Of a stretch of 34,872 bases of DNA, positions 17,343-25,595 are shown piece by piece; the stretch's first letter is position 1; the number at the start of each line of letters is the position of its first letter. The position numbers were made by a program, and so were the translations under genes. The notes beneath the pieces were generated by a model. The model saw nothing but the letters and a program-made list of their open reading frames with translations, did not search any database and had not been told where the DNA came from. Source of the stretch: CALCKU01 sp964534845 (GTDB lineage Bacteria; Pseudomonadota; Alphaproteobacteria; Caulobacterales; Maricaulaceae); contig CAZHPV010000024.1 in the NCBI GenBank assembly GCA_964534845.1, forward strand, positions 1-34,872, written 5' to 3'.

Positions 17343-17966
17343 ATGAATGTAATACGTTTAGGACTAACTTTATTAGCAGCCCCCGCTTTGTTATGGGGCG
17401 CACAGGCCAGCGCAAAGGTCGCTACAGGTGATAATGTATCTGATATGACGGTCGTGGACACACAGGGCGTAACACATAAACTCTCAGATTTTGCGGGTAA
17501 GAAAGTGGTGCTTGAGTGGACAAATCACGGCTGCCCTTTCGTAAAGAAACACTATAATGCAAAATATTCCAATATGCAGAATTTGCAAAAGCTCGCCGCG
17601 GCAGATGATGTTGTCTGGCTCTCTATTATCTCATCAGCCCCCGGAGAACAGGGTTATGTAAATGCGGATCAAGCTAACGCGCTGACAGTCTCACGCGGTG
17701 CCAATCCTTCAGCTGTTATTTTAGACCCCAAGGGTGATGCCGGGCGCACATTTAGTGCTAAAACAACTCCGCATATGTTTGTTATCGATGCGGATCAGAC
17801 ATTGGTCTATCAAGGTGCGATTGATAGCAATAGTAGTGTATGGGCCCGGTCTATACCCGGTGCAACAAATTATGTCCAAGCCGCTCTGGATGACTTAAAA
17901 GCAGGAAATCCAGTGAGTACGGCAGAGACAGCCCCTTATGGATGCTCGGTAAAATATAATAGCTAA
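17343..17966 (+). CDS. Periplasmic redoxin (thioredoxin/peroxiredoxin-fold protein)
   Basis: A 207-residue secreted thioredoxin-fold protein of the AhpC/TSA-redoxin group. The signal peptide covers about 1-24 (GLTLLAAPALLWGAQASA). The active-site segment WTNHGCPFVKKHY has one cysteine (Cys64), without the partner of a CxxC. A second cysteine lies at the extreme C terminus (Cys201, PYGCSVKY). That two-cysteine layout suits a peroxiredoxin-like peroxidatic/resolving pair. AGGAGA lies ahead of the ATG. It follows the DsbD/ScsB-like gene by 75 bases, and in Caulobacter ScsB is known to reduce a cell-envelope peroxiredoxin, so a reductase-client pair is likely but inferred. A strong terminator follows. 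Confidence 0.88.
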   Translation: MNVIRLGLTLLAAPALLWGAQASAKVATGDNVSDMTVVDTQGVTHKLSDFAGKKVVLEWTNHGCPFVKKHYNAKYSNMQNLQKLAAADDVVWLSIISSAPGEQGYVNADQANALTVSRGANPSAVILDPKGDAGRTFSAKTTPHMFVIDADQTLVYQGAIDSNSSVWARSIPGATNYVQAALDDLKAGNPVSTAETAPYGCSVKYNS

Positions 17967-17992
17967 GCCGTGCAATTCGTAACAAGATTCTA

Positions 17993-18015
17993 CCCCGCTT
18001 TCAGCGGGGTTTTTT
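17993..18015 (+). terminator. Rho-independent terminator after the redoxin gene
   Basis: A perfect 7-bp GC-rich stem (CCCCGCT / AGCGGGG, loop TTC) followed directly by six T residues. It closes the reductase-redoxin unit before pgi. Confidence 0.92.
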
Positions 18016-18091
18016 CTTGCACAGAGCGTATTAATCCCTATCACCATGAGGGGCTAATGGGTTGCGTTACTGATTTGAAACGGGAGTATAT

Positions 18092-19672
18092 ATGTCTGTT
18101 CGCGAGGAATATTTTACCCGCTTAACGGAACTATCCGCAAAAATGGGGTCTATAACCGATCTGTTTAAAACAGAAGCTGACCGCCTCTCTGAATTTGCGA
18201 TGCAGGTCGGGCCTTTGCGGGCTGACTTTTCTAAACAGGCCATGAGTACCCATGCGCGCGAGGCTTTGATGGATATGGCGGCGGGCTGCGGCCTGGAGGC
18301 GTGGCGGGAGCGCCTATTTGCGGGCGAAAATGTCAATAGCTCCGAAAACCGTGCGGTTTTGCATATGGCGTTGCGCGGCGTGGGCGGCTCAAGCGCTGTG
18401 CAAAAACAGGTTAAAAATATGCGCCGTAAAATGGCGAAATTTAGCGAGGAGGTTCGCTCGAAAGGCAAGTTTAAAGCCGTCGTGCATATTGGTATTGGCG
18501 GCTCTGATTTAGGACCACGCCTAGTTGCTGACGGCTTTGCGGCTACGCAGTCCTCGAAGCTGGATTTACGCTTCGCCGAAAATATAGACGGAGCGTCGAT
18601 TAATGATGCCCTAAACGGTCTGGACCCCAAAACAACTCTGGTGGTCGTGGTTTCCAAATCTTTTACAACGCAGGAAACGCGGACTAATGCAGAGAGCGCC
18701 CGCGCATGGCTGCAAGCCGCTCTTGGTAAAAAGGCTGGAGGGCATTTTATTGCGGTAACCGCCAATCGCAAAGGGGCCGAGGATTTTGATATTCCGCCGG
18801 AGCAGATATTTGATTTCTGGGATTGGGTTGGCGGGCGCTATTCGGTCTGGTCTGCCGTTGGCCTGTCTTTGCAATTGGCCTATGGCGCAGAACCCTTTGA
18901 GGATTTCCTCAAAGGCGCATCGCAGATGGATGCGCATTTTCGCGACGCGCCTTTGGGTGAGAACCTGCCTGTCATGCTCGCCATGACGGGTATCTGGAAC
19001 CGGAATATTTTGGGATATACCTCGCAAGCCGTTATCCCCTATGCGCGCCGATTGCGCAAATTTGCGGCCTTTTTGCAGCAGCTCGAAATGGAAAGTAATG
19101 GCAAATCCAAAACGCGGGAGGGCCAAGATACGGGCTTGACATGCCCTATTATTTGGGGGGATGAGGGCACGAATGGGCAACATGCTTTTTTCCAATGGTT
19201 GCACCAAGGCACACCGGGCGCGCCCGTAGATTTCATAGCCGTGCTAACAGATCATGAAAACAGGCCCGATCATCACCGTAAGCTTTTGGCAAATTGCCTG
19301 GCCCAGTCTGAAGCGCTCATGCTCGGTAAGCCGCGCTATAAGGTCGAGGAGGAGTTAAAAGCTGCGGGCGTCGCTCCTGAGAGGGTCAAGACATTAGCCC
19401 CGCAAAAGAGCTTTGCCGGAAACCGGCCTTCAACGACTATAACTCTGCAAGCCCTATCCCCTTTCGCCCTCGGACATTTGATTGCCCTTTATGAGCATAA
19501 GGTTTTTGTCCAAGGGATCATTTGGGAGGTCAATAGTTTTGATCAATGGGGCGTAGAGCTTGGTAAGGTTTTGGCGAAAACTATTTTGTCTGAACTCGAA
19601 GACGGTAAAGACGGTGACCATGACCCCAGTACATTGGCGCTTATGGCTTTAATAGGTGAAGGCCAAGTCTAA
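18092..19672 (+). CDS. pgi: Glucose-6-phosphate isomerase
   Basis: Glucose-6-phosphate isomerase (526 residues), interconverting glucose-6-phosphate and fructose-6-phosphate in the cytosol. GGGAG (18082-18086) precedes ATG 18092 by five bases. Family landmarks are the phosphate-binding IGIGGSDLGPRL and SKSFTTQET segments, the GDEGTNGQHAFFQWLHQG block carrying the catalytic Glu (Glu358), the His of DHHRKLLANCLAQSEAL (His394/395), and the C-terminal signature NSFDQWGVELGKVLA with the catalytic Lys492. Length is close to that of the enterobacterial enzyme. It stands between a terminator and hrcA and looks monocistronic. Confidence 0.97.
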   Translation: MSVREEYFTRLTELSAKMGSITDLFKTEADRLSEFAMQVGPLRADFSKQAMSTHAREALMDMAAGCGLEAWRERLFAGENVNSSENRAVLHMALRGVGGSSAVQKQVKNMRRKMAKFSEEVRSKGKFKAVVHIGIGGSDLGPRLVADGFAATQSSKLDLRFAENIDGASINDALNGLDPKTTLVVVVSKSFTTQETRTNAESARAWLQAALGKKAGGHFIAVTANRKGAEDFDIPPEQIFDFWDWVGGRYSVWSAVGLSLQLAYGAEPFEDFLKGASQMDAHFRDAPLGENLPVMLAMTGIWNRNILGYTSQAVIPYARRLRKFAAFLQQLEMESNGKSKTREGQDTGLTCPIIWGDEGTNGQHAFFQWLHQGTPGAPVDFIAVLTDHENRPDHHRKLLANCLAQSEALMLGKPRYKVEEELKAAGVAPERVKTLAPQKSFAGNRPSTTITLQALSPFALGHLIALYEHKVFVQGIIWEVNSFDQWGVELGKVLAKTILSELEDGKDGDHDPSTLALMALIGEGQV

Positions 19673-19742
19673 CAGGCGAAACCGCGATCAGACCTTTGCA
19701 AAACCATGTGTGTACGCATTTAGATGAAAATCGGCCTTTGCT

Positions 19743-19772
19743 CTTGAACCCCGGGCTTGGTTACGCCACATA
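19743..19772 (+). promoter_or_regulatory. Candidate hrcA promoter (CTTGAA-N17-CCACATA)
   Basis: CTTGAA (19743-19748) and CCACATA (19766-19772) resemble a heat-shock (sigma-32) promoter; TTGAAC-N17-CACATA also fits a weak sigma-70 promoter. The start point, about seven bases after the -10, would fall on or beside the hrcA start codon. I see no CIRCE element. Confidence 0.4.
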
Positions 19773-19778
19773 GTGGGC

Positions 19779-20873
19779 ATGAGTTTAATCGCTTCAAATT
19801 TAAGTCTGACGGATTTGGATAGCCGCGCGCGTCATGTTTTTCGAGATATTGTGGAAACCTATCTGGAAACGGGTTTGCCTGTCGGCTCCCGCAGGCTGTC
19901 TCTATCAGGGGGGCTCAATCTTTCACCCGCCTCTATACGCAATACAATGGCCGAACTTACCCGTTACGGATTATTGGCAGCCCCTCATGTCAGTGCGGGC
20001 CGGATTCCCACTCAAATTGGCTTGCGCCTATTTGTCGACGGTTTGTTAGAAATCGGGGATATTTCTTCCGTTGAACGCAACTCGATACAGACACGCCTAA
20101 AAGCTGGTGGGTATGACAATGAACAGATATTTGAGCAGGCTTCGACCCTCTTGGCGGGACTGGCGGGCGGGGCCGGGCTTGTCTTAGCGCCGCAAGAGGA
20201 ACAGGACTCGACCGAACTTAAGCATGTTGAATTTATAAATCTGGATATGGATCAAGCCCTTGTGGTATTGGTTTATATGGATGGCCGGGTTGAAAACCGG
20301 CTTATGCGCCGACCAGAAGGCCTTTTACCGGCCTCACTGGAAAGAGCGGGGAATTTTCTCTCAGCGCGTCTTAAGGGGCAAAAGCTCGAGGGGGCGCGGG
20401 AGGCTATTTTAGCGGAAATAGAGGCTGGTAAGGTCGAGATAGATAAGGCGGCGCAAAATCTGATCAAACAAGGTTTAGCCAGTTGGGGAGGGGAAGAACG
20501 CTCCCGTCAATATATAAAACGAAGTTTAATTGTGCGCGGACGTGCTCAACTCCTGGAAAATTTTGAAGCCCAAAGCGATCTGGAACGTATTCGTCTCCTA
20601 TTTGAAGATTTGGAGCGTAAAGAGGAGCTGATTGAATTATTGGATCAGACCGATATTGCAGACGGCGTGAAAATTTTTATCGGAACAGAAAACCCCTTAT
20701 TTTCCTTGTCGGGCTCCAGTGTGGTGGTGGCTCCTTACCGGGATAGTGACCAACGGATTATCGGGGCGGTCGGGGTTATTGGCCCGACGCGTATAAATTA
20801 TGCACGGGTCATTCCCATGGTAGATTATACCGCACAACTTGTGGGACATATGTTAGGTAAGTCTAGAAATTAA
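19779..20873 (+). CDS. hrcA: Heat-inducible transcription repressor HrcA
   Basis: HrcA (364 residues), the repressor that binds CIRCE operators, classically at groESL and sometimes dnaK, and is kept active by GroEL. The N-terminal winged helix is clear (ETYLETGLPVGSRRL, SPASIRNTMAELTRYG, and the HVSAGRIPTQIGLRLFVD wing), followed by the GAF-like and dimerization domains ending near FSLSGSSVVVAPY and GVIGPTRINYARVIPMVDY. ATG 19779 is chosen; an in-frame GTG at 19773 is an alternative. Neither has a Shine-Dalgarno, and a candidate promoter would start transcription at the ATG itself. grpE follows 44 bases later, the usual alphaproteobacterial order. No CIRCE dyad was seen anywhere in the window. 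Confidence 0.96.
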   Translation: MSLIASNLSLTDLDSRARHVFRDIVETYLETGLPVGSRRLSLSGGLNLSPASIRNTMAELTRYGLLAAPHVSAGRIPTQIGLRLFVDGLLEIGDISSVERNSIQTRLKAGGYDNEQIFEQASTLLAGLAGGAGLVLAPQEEQDSTELKHVEFINLDMDQALVVLVYMDGRVENRLMRRPEGLLPASLERAGNFLSARLKGQKLEGAREAILAEIEAGKVEIDKAAQNLIKQGLASWGGEERSRQYIKRSLIVRGRAQLLENFEAQSDLERIRLLFEDLERKEELIELLDQTDIADGVKIFIGTENPLFSLSGSSVVVAPYRDSDQRIIGAVGVIGPTRINYARVIPMVDYTAQLVGHMLGKSRN

Positions 20874-20917
20874 ATGAGAATTAGAGTTTAACGTCATAAA
20901 TTGGAGCGAACTATATT

Positions 20918-21562
20918 ATGACAAATAAAAAAGCCAAACAGGATAAGAAAAAGGCGCCAGACGCGGCCAATAAGGTCGTGGACGATTTGCCAAGTGACGC
21001 AGAACTTGATGCTTTGCAAGAGGAAATAAACAAAGCCAAAGCGGCGATTGAGCAGCGCGAAGAGGAAAAAACCGTCACGCCGGAACATCGTATAGAGCAA
21101 TTGGAAACTGAGATTGCCACTTTAAAGGATCAAGCCTTAAGAGCTATGGCGGAGGCGGAGAATGTGAAAAAACGCGCCGAAAGGGAAGTCGTTGCGGCTA
21201 AAACTTACGGCATTGAGCGTTTTGCTATGGATGTGCTTTCTGTCCATGATAATCTCTCGCGCGCCCTTTTATCTCTTGAAGGCAAAGCGAAGGCTGATCT
21301 GGGAGAAAACGCCCAAAACCTGCTTGCAGGCATAGAGCTAACAGAAAAAGACCTCATACTGATTTTATCGCGTCACGGTGTTAAGCCGGTTGACGGCGTC
21401 GGATCCAAATTTGATCCGAATGTGCATCAGGCCGTTGCACAAATTCCCTCGTCTGAAGATAAGGGGAATGTGGCGACAGTTATGCAGACCGGATTTAAAT
21501 TGGGCGATAGAACCTTGCGGGCGGCTATGGTGGCTGTGTCAACAGGCCCGGCTAAGGCATAA
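20918..21562 (+). CDS. grpE: GrpE nucleotide exchange factor
   Basis: GrpE (214 residues) releases ADP from DnaK and so completes the Hsp70 cycle. A charged, disordered N terminus (about 1-50) leads into the long paired helix (about 55-110, including AMAEAENVKKRAEREV), then the four-helix and beta-wing domains (FDPNVHQAVAQIPS, GFKLGDRTLRAAMVAVS). A GGAG lies 11 bases before the ATG. It follows hrcA closely and is probably co-transcribed, so it should respond with the heat-shock regulon. dnaK is about 7.3 kb downstream. Confidence 0.97.
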   Translation: MTNKKAKQDKKKAPDAANKVVDDLPSDAELDALQEEINKAKAAIEQREEEKTVTPEHRIEQLETEIATLKDQALRAMAEAENVKKRAEREVVAAKTYGIERFAMDVLSVHDNLSRALLSLEGKAKADLGENAQNLLAGIELTEKDLILILSRHGVKPVDGVGSKFDPNVHQAVAQIPSSEDKGNVATVMQTGFKLGDRTLRAAMVAVSTGPAKA

Positions 21563-21602
21563 AGCTTGGTCAAGGTGGTCTTTGAATTTTTATGAGGGCG
21601 TC

Positions 21603-22061
21603 ATGTCCGATATTGATACGTTTCTTAAAGATGTCTCGCCAGAAAACCTCGCGAATGACCCGGTGCTGCGCCGGGCTTTTATTGTGGCGTTACTGGCCAG
21701 TGATTTTTACCTCCCGGTTGAGGAAAGCGAGGCGGAGCAAGCTGAGCGGGGCGGCATCTCTTTACAGGCCATTAAGATACACGATATTTCACACGTTTTG
21801 ATGTTTTCAAGTGAGGCGCGTCTTAAAGCCTTTTGCCCGGTAGGCACACGCTTTGCCCGTGTCGTCGGAAATGCTCTCTTTCCTTCACTTGGGGGGCAAT
21901 TCGGTATTTTAAATCCTGGCCCATCCGGACTGATTTTGACACCCGATGATATTGACGAAATTCTGGGCCGGCAGGCTAAGGCGTCACAGTCTCACGGTTC
22001 GGATTCGGGCTCAGCGTGCGGTGAGGCGGGGCATGTTCACGGTCCGGATTGTCAGCATTAG
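21603..22061 (+). CDS. SseB-like protein with Cys/His tail
   Basis: A 152-residue cytosolic protein. The first ~120 residues resemble the SseB N-terminal domain (LRRAFIVALLASDFYLPVEE, ... LMFSSEARLKAFCP, ... LNPGPSGLILTPDDIDEI). GAGGG (21594-21598) precedes the ATG by four bases. The last ~25 residues are low-complexity and end with Cys139, His144, His146, Cys150 and His152 (CGEAGHVHGPDCQH), a metal-binding-like tail. Similar His/Cys tails occur on metallochaperones, so zinc or nickel binding is possible but unproved. It sits 40 bases after grpE and may share its transcript. Its last 86 bp overlap the convergent LysR gene. Confidence 0.78.
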   Translation: MSDIDTFLKDVSPENLANDPVLRRAFIVALLASDFYLPVEESEAEQAERGGISLQAIKIHDISHVLMFSSEARLKAFCPVGTRFARVVGNALFPSLGGQFGILNPGPSGLILTPDDIDEILGRQAKASQSHGSDSGSACGEAGHVHGPDCQH

Positions 22062-23007
22062 AGGGGGTATAAACGCGTCCCTCATTATATTCAAAAACAG
22101 AAGGCTCGCCCAGATAGAAAAATTCCTTGTCTTTCGCGATGGCCTCAATAAGGAAATCAAATACGGCTCTGATACGTGTTGAGCGGGTTAAGTCCTCATG
22201 GGCGACAATCCATAAATCTTCGTGATGTGTATGGTGGGGAATTATACGCACAAGCCCGGGATTAGCTTGCATATAGCAAAGCGGTAAAATCCCAATGCCG
22301 TAACCCTGTTTTATCGCATTCATATGGGCATAAAGACTATTAGAGCGAAAGGTCATGCGACCATGGGGAATATAGGTTTGATGATCTTCTTTTTTAGGCC
22401 ATAAATAGCTTTGATCATCTGTCTGCATCAGGACACAATCATGGTCCACTAGATCATCGTTACTGATGAGTTTTTCAGGTCGTCTTTTGACATAATCATT
22501 TGAGGCATAAAGGCCAAACGCGACATCCGCTACCTTGCGACCAATCAGACTGTTTTGATGGCCGGGCCCGGTCCAGCGCAGGGCAATATCAGCTTCTCTT
22601 TGGGCGAGATTGGCACTGACATAGCCTATCGTCATATCTAGCAAAATATCCGGGTGAGATTTTCGAAAGGTCTGTATGGCGGCGGGCACCCATAATGTGC
22701 CTAGTCCCTCCGTCGCGGAAATCCGTACAGGACCAGCCAGAGAATTTTCCAGAGTAGCAGAACTGCGGGCAATGGCGGCGGCCTCGTTTTGCATACGGTG
22801 AATATGGTCCAGCATGGAACTCCCAAAACTCGTCGGGACCAAAGAGCCGTCCTTTTTCACGAGTAAAGGCGTTCCGAAATGTGTTTCAAGGGCACGAATG
22901 CGTCGACCGACTGTAGGTTGGCTCATACCCAATTTGCGTCCGGCGGCTGTTAAGCTGCCTGTTTCGGCGACGGCCATCAATATTGGATAGTCTGACCAGT
23001 TGTTCAT
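21976..23007 (-). CDS. LysR-family transcriptional regulator
   Basis: A 343-residue LysR-type regulator. The N-terminal helix-turn-helix (about 1-62) is intact: ILMAVAETGSLTAAGRKLGM, then QPTVGRRIRALETHFGTPLL. A linker helix and a periplasmic-binding-protein-like effector domain (about 90-300) follow. It is about 40 residues longer than usual; the extra Pro/Asn/Arg-rich tail (about 315-343) is read from the strand opposite the SseB-like tail, in an 86-bp convergent overlap. Target genes are unknown. LysR proteins bind dyads with a T-N11-A-like core, and two related dyads lie in this block (24318-24335 and 27299-27322). Confidence 0.92.
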   Translation of the reverse strand: MNNWSDYPILMAVAETGSLTAAGRKLGMSQPTVGRRIRALETHFGTPLLVKKDGSLVPTSFGSSMLDHIHRMQNEAAAIARSSATLENSLAGPVRISATEGLGTLWVPAAIQTFRKSHPDILLDMTIGYVSANLAQREADIALRWTGPGHQNSLIGRKVADVAFGLYASNDYVKRRPEKLISNDDLVDHDCVLMQTDDQSYLWPKKEDHQTYIPHGRMTFRSNSLYAHMNAIKQGYGIGILPLCYMQANPGLVRIIPHHTHHEDLWIVAHEDLTRSTRIRAVFDFLIEAIAKDKEFFYLGEPSVFEYNEGRVYTPSNADNPDREHAPPHRTLSPNPNRETVTP

Positions 23008-23123
23008 TCATTTATGTATATATTAGGCCACTAAAGAGTCAAATTTATTCGGAACTGATAGAAAAATCCTCTCTTGTTTACGTGGCTGATAGCTGCAAGT
23101 AAAAACGAGGTGTAGGGTCGGGC

Positions 23124-24296
23124 CTAGCTTTCGATTTCAAAACTTAATCCCGCCTTCTTGACCAGTCTTTCAATGAGGGTGTGACCCATGGCGGGTGCGG
23201 GCGTATAAACCCCCCCGGGCGTATCGGCACGGTCAATGTCAAAGGCCAGACAAAGGGCGGCTTCTGCAATCATTTTGGATGTTGAGCCGTAACCGGGATC
23301 TTTATCACCCTTTACCCCCACAATCATGGGTTCTCCGCTATGTGTCTCCCCGACAAACATGACGTCATAAAACCCGTTTTCACGTTCTTCTTTGGAAGGA
23401 CCTTCACCGGGTTTAGGCGGGTTCTTACCCAGTGGGTTATCACTGGCAACATGATTGGCAATGGCCTCACCTTGCTCGCCGGGCCCTGTTAGGACCATTT
23501 CGTCATAGATGAAATTTTCGCCGTAAGCATGTTCCATAAGCGCGTTGGAGCGGTGAATATTTTTCGTATTAATCGAGGCCATAATGAAGGGGGCTGACCA
23601 TGAATTTAAATCGGCCTCATATATGGGCTTATGACCTGTGGGTTGGGCCGGGCCGCTAAATTCCGGGCAGAGTGAAAACGGGTCTTTGAGCCAAGTCAGC
23701 ACTTCGGGCTCTTTTGAGGCCCTCACCATTGTCGCCCCGAAACTGGCGGCCGTACCGCCTGAGAATGTCCCTTGCATTTGCCTGACGCGCCCGCGAATTG
23801 TTTGGCAAGGTGCACCCGTTTTTTCTTTAGCGGCTTGTTGCAAATACAGGACGCCCAGATCAAAGGGTATGGAATCAAACCCGCATGAATGAACAATGCG
23901 CGCCCCGCTGGCTTTGGCCGCGTCGTCATATTTCTCAATTATATCGTGCATCCACGCGGGTTCGCCTGAGAGATCAACATAATCGGTTCCCGCTTTCACG
24001 CAGGCCTCAACAAGAGGCGTTCCGTAAAGCTGGTAAGGACCAACAGTTGTCAGCACTGATTTGGTTTTTGCCGCCATACGGTTGAGCGATCTGCTATCTG
24101 CACTATCGGCGACAATGAGCGGCACATCGGAGGCTATGCCCATCTCGGCTCTGACCTCTTTAAGCTTTTCCTTTGAGCGCCCGGCCATGGCCCAATTTAT
24201 CGTCGCGCCGTAAGTGGCATTGATATATTCAGCCACAAGACGTCCAGTAAATCCCGTTGCGCCAAAAATCACCAGATCAAATTCTCTATCAGACAT
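23124..24296 (-). CDS. Trans-acting enoyl reductase / saccharopine dehydrogenase-like protein
   Basis: A 390-residue NAD(P)-dependent oxidoreductase of the saccharopine dehydrogenase-like (SCCPDH) group, often annotated as trans-acting enoyl reductase. The Rossmann dinucleotide motif is at the N terminus (VIFGATGFTGRLVAEY, about 9-24), followed by WAMAGRSKEKL and the SVLTTVGPYQLYGTPLVEAC segment. DYVDLSGE and HSCGFDSIPFDLGV are further family blocks. No signal peptide. AAAGG precedes the start at a good spacing. A dyad (24318-24335) lies 22-39 bases upstream of the start and may be an operator. Actual substrate unknown; homologues act in lipid biosynthesis. Confidence 0.87.
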   Translation of the reverse strand: MSDREFDLVIFGATGFTGRLVAEYINATYGATINWAMAGRSKEKLKEVRAEMGIASDVPLIVADSADSRSLNRMAAKTKSVLTTVGPYQLYGTPLVEACVKAGTDYVDLSGEPAWMHDIIEKYDDAAKASGARIVHSCGFDSIPFDLGVLYLQQAAKEKTGAPCQTIRGRVRQMQGTFSGGTAASFGATMVRASKEPEVLTWLKDPFSLCPEFSGPAQPTGHKPIYEADLNSWSAPFIMASINTKNIHRSNALMEHAYGENFIYDEMVLTGPGEQGEAIANHVASDNPLGKNPPKPGEGPSKEERENGFYDVMFVGETHSGEPMIVGVKGDKDPGYGSTSKMIAEAALCLAFDIDRADTPGGVYTPAPAMGHTLIERLVKKAGLSFEIES

Positions 24297-24317
24297 GTTC
24301 TAAACCTTTTCAATTTC

Positions 24318-24335
24318 TATGCATTTTGTTGCATA
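24318..24335. promoter_or_regulatory. Operator-like dyad TATGCA-N6-TGCATA
   Basis: A perfect inverted repeat with six-base arms just upstream of the enoyl reductase-like gene. It shares the core TGC-N2-TTTGT-N-GCA with the dyad at 27299-27322. Confidence 0.45.
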
Positions 24336-24370
24336 CTGTCCGGGTATAGACAAGCATGCATGTGCTGTAT

Positions 24371-25489
24371 TTACTCCATTAGATCAAAGCGTTTGCGCGC
24401 CAATGTTTTCGCGGTCAGGCTACTGACATACATATAACCGTCCGGCGCAATGATAGCCCCTGTAATACCCGGAAAGTCCCCACTGGGATCTTGCCATGTT
24501 TTGATGACATTACCCTCACCGTCAAGCTGGACAATATGGCCGTAATCCACCGCTTTTGGGCGCATGAATGCGGGCAAGCGCATAGCAATTTTGCGGGTTA
24601 GACTTTTTTTCGCATTATCGTCCAGCCATTGCGATCTCATACTGATGAGGCCCAAAAGATAGGTCGGCCCTACACCCTCTAAGACGGGGCCGGGATTTAT
24701 ATTGTCTGGAAAACCCGGCATGTTGTCTATGAAGATTTCGCTTTCACCCTTGCGCGGCCCGGATACCCAGATACGGTGAACGCTATACGTGCCGGTTTCA
24801 TTTACCAAAAGGCTCTGTCCGTCAGCATGCATAGCCACGCCATTTGAAAAGACAAAACCGGTTTTAATAATGCTCGTGGTTTTTGTCTTGGGGTCATAGG
24901 CTAAAACCCGCCCTGTGCCTCTATGTTCTATGATCTCCAAAAGGCTGGCTGATAATGTGCTCTTATTGTTTTTTGCGCCAAATTTCGTCGAGGCATCGGA
25001 AAAGTAAATTATGCCGTCAGGGCCGATATCCAGATCGTCTGCATAGTCAATTGGCGTGCCTGCAACACTATCGGTTAATAGCGTAATATCGCCCTGACGC
25101 GTTACAGCCAATAACCCCTTATGGGCATCCGCGACGTAAAGAACGCCGTCGGGGCCAAATTCCACGCCCAAGGGCACCCCGCCTGTATTGGCGATAATTT
25201 TATGTGATTTATCGACAGGGTTTATTTCGATGATTTCGCCCTTATGGCCGGAGGCATAGACGCGCAAACCGTCTTCGCCTTCCCATATATCTACGTCTTC
25301 GGGGCCATAAGTCGCGCCAATCGATATGCGCTCAAGTCCTGACAAATCTGTGTTTGGGGCAAACGGGCCGCTATAGCCTTCTGAAACAGGAGCGTTCCAT
25401 TCAACCGGTGAAATAGGGACTGGCCAGAATAAGAGATAGGCCGCGCCTAAAACCAGTCCCCCAACAATAAATTTTAGGCCGCGTTTCAT
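24371..25489 (-). CDS. SMP-30/strictosidine synthase-like beta-propeller protein
   Basis: A 372-residue six-bladed beta-propeller-type protein with an N-terminal membrane anchor or uncleaved signal (about 4-22, LKFIVGGLVLGAAYLLFW). Repeated propeller strands include GVEFGPDGVLYVADA, DDLDIGPDGIIYFSDAS, FSNGVAMHADGQSLLVNET and the GFPDNINPG segment typical of strictosidine synthase-like and gluconolactonase-like proteins. I start at 25489, not the ATG at 25495, because GGGGA lies seven bases upstream of the former. Probably periplasmic-facing. The family contains lactonases and esterases; the substrate here is unknown. About 74 bases separate it from the enoyl reductase-like gene. Confidence 0.87.
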   Translation of the reverse strand: MKRGLKFIVGGLVLGAAYLLFWPVPISPVEWNAPVSEGYSGPFAPNTDLSGLERISIGATYGPEDVDIWEGEDGLRVYASGHKGEIIEINPVDKSHKIIANTGGVPLGVEFGPDGVLYVADAHKGLLAVTRQGDITLLTDSVAGTPIDYADDLDIGPDGIIYFSDASTKFGAKNNKSTLSASLLEIIEHRGTGRVLAYDPKTKTTSIIKTGFVFSNGVAMHADGQSLLVNETGTYSVHRIWVSGPRKGESEIFIDNMPGFPDNINPGPVLEGVGPTYLLGLISMRSQWLDDNAKKSLTRKIAMRLPAFMRPKAVDYGHIVQLDGEGNVIKTWQDPSGDFPGITGAIIAPDGYMYVSSLTAKTLARKRFDLME

Positions 25490-25595
25490 TGTCATTCCCC
25501 GATATTAGTCCTGCTTTTAATGGGCGGGTTACCTTAAATGAGCATGACTTCCCACTTTTGACAAGACCGATTAACGCTCTGGCTTAAATGGCGGT

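Noticed and set aside
23036..23040. GAGTC (GANTC) upstream of the LysR gene as a cell-cycle control site.
   Set aside because: GANTC occurs often by chance (about once per 256 bp) and nothing else here suggests cell-cycle control.
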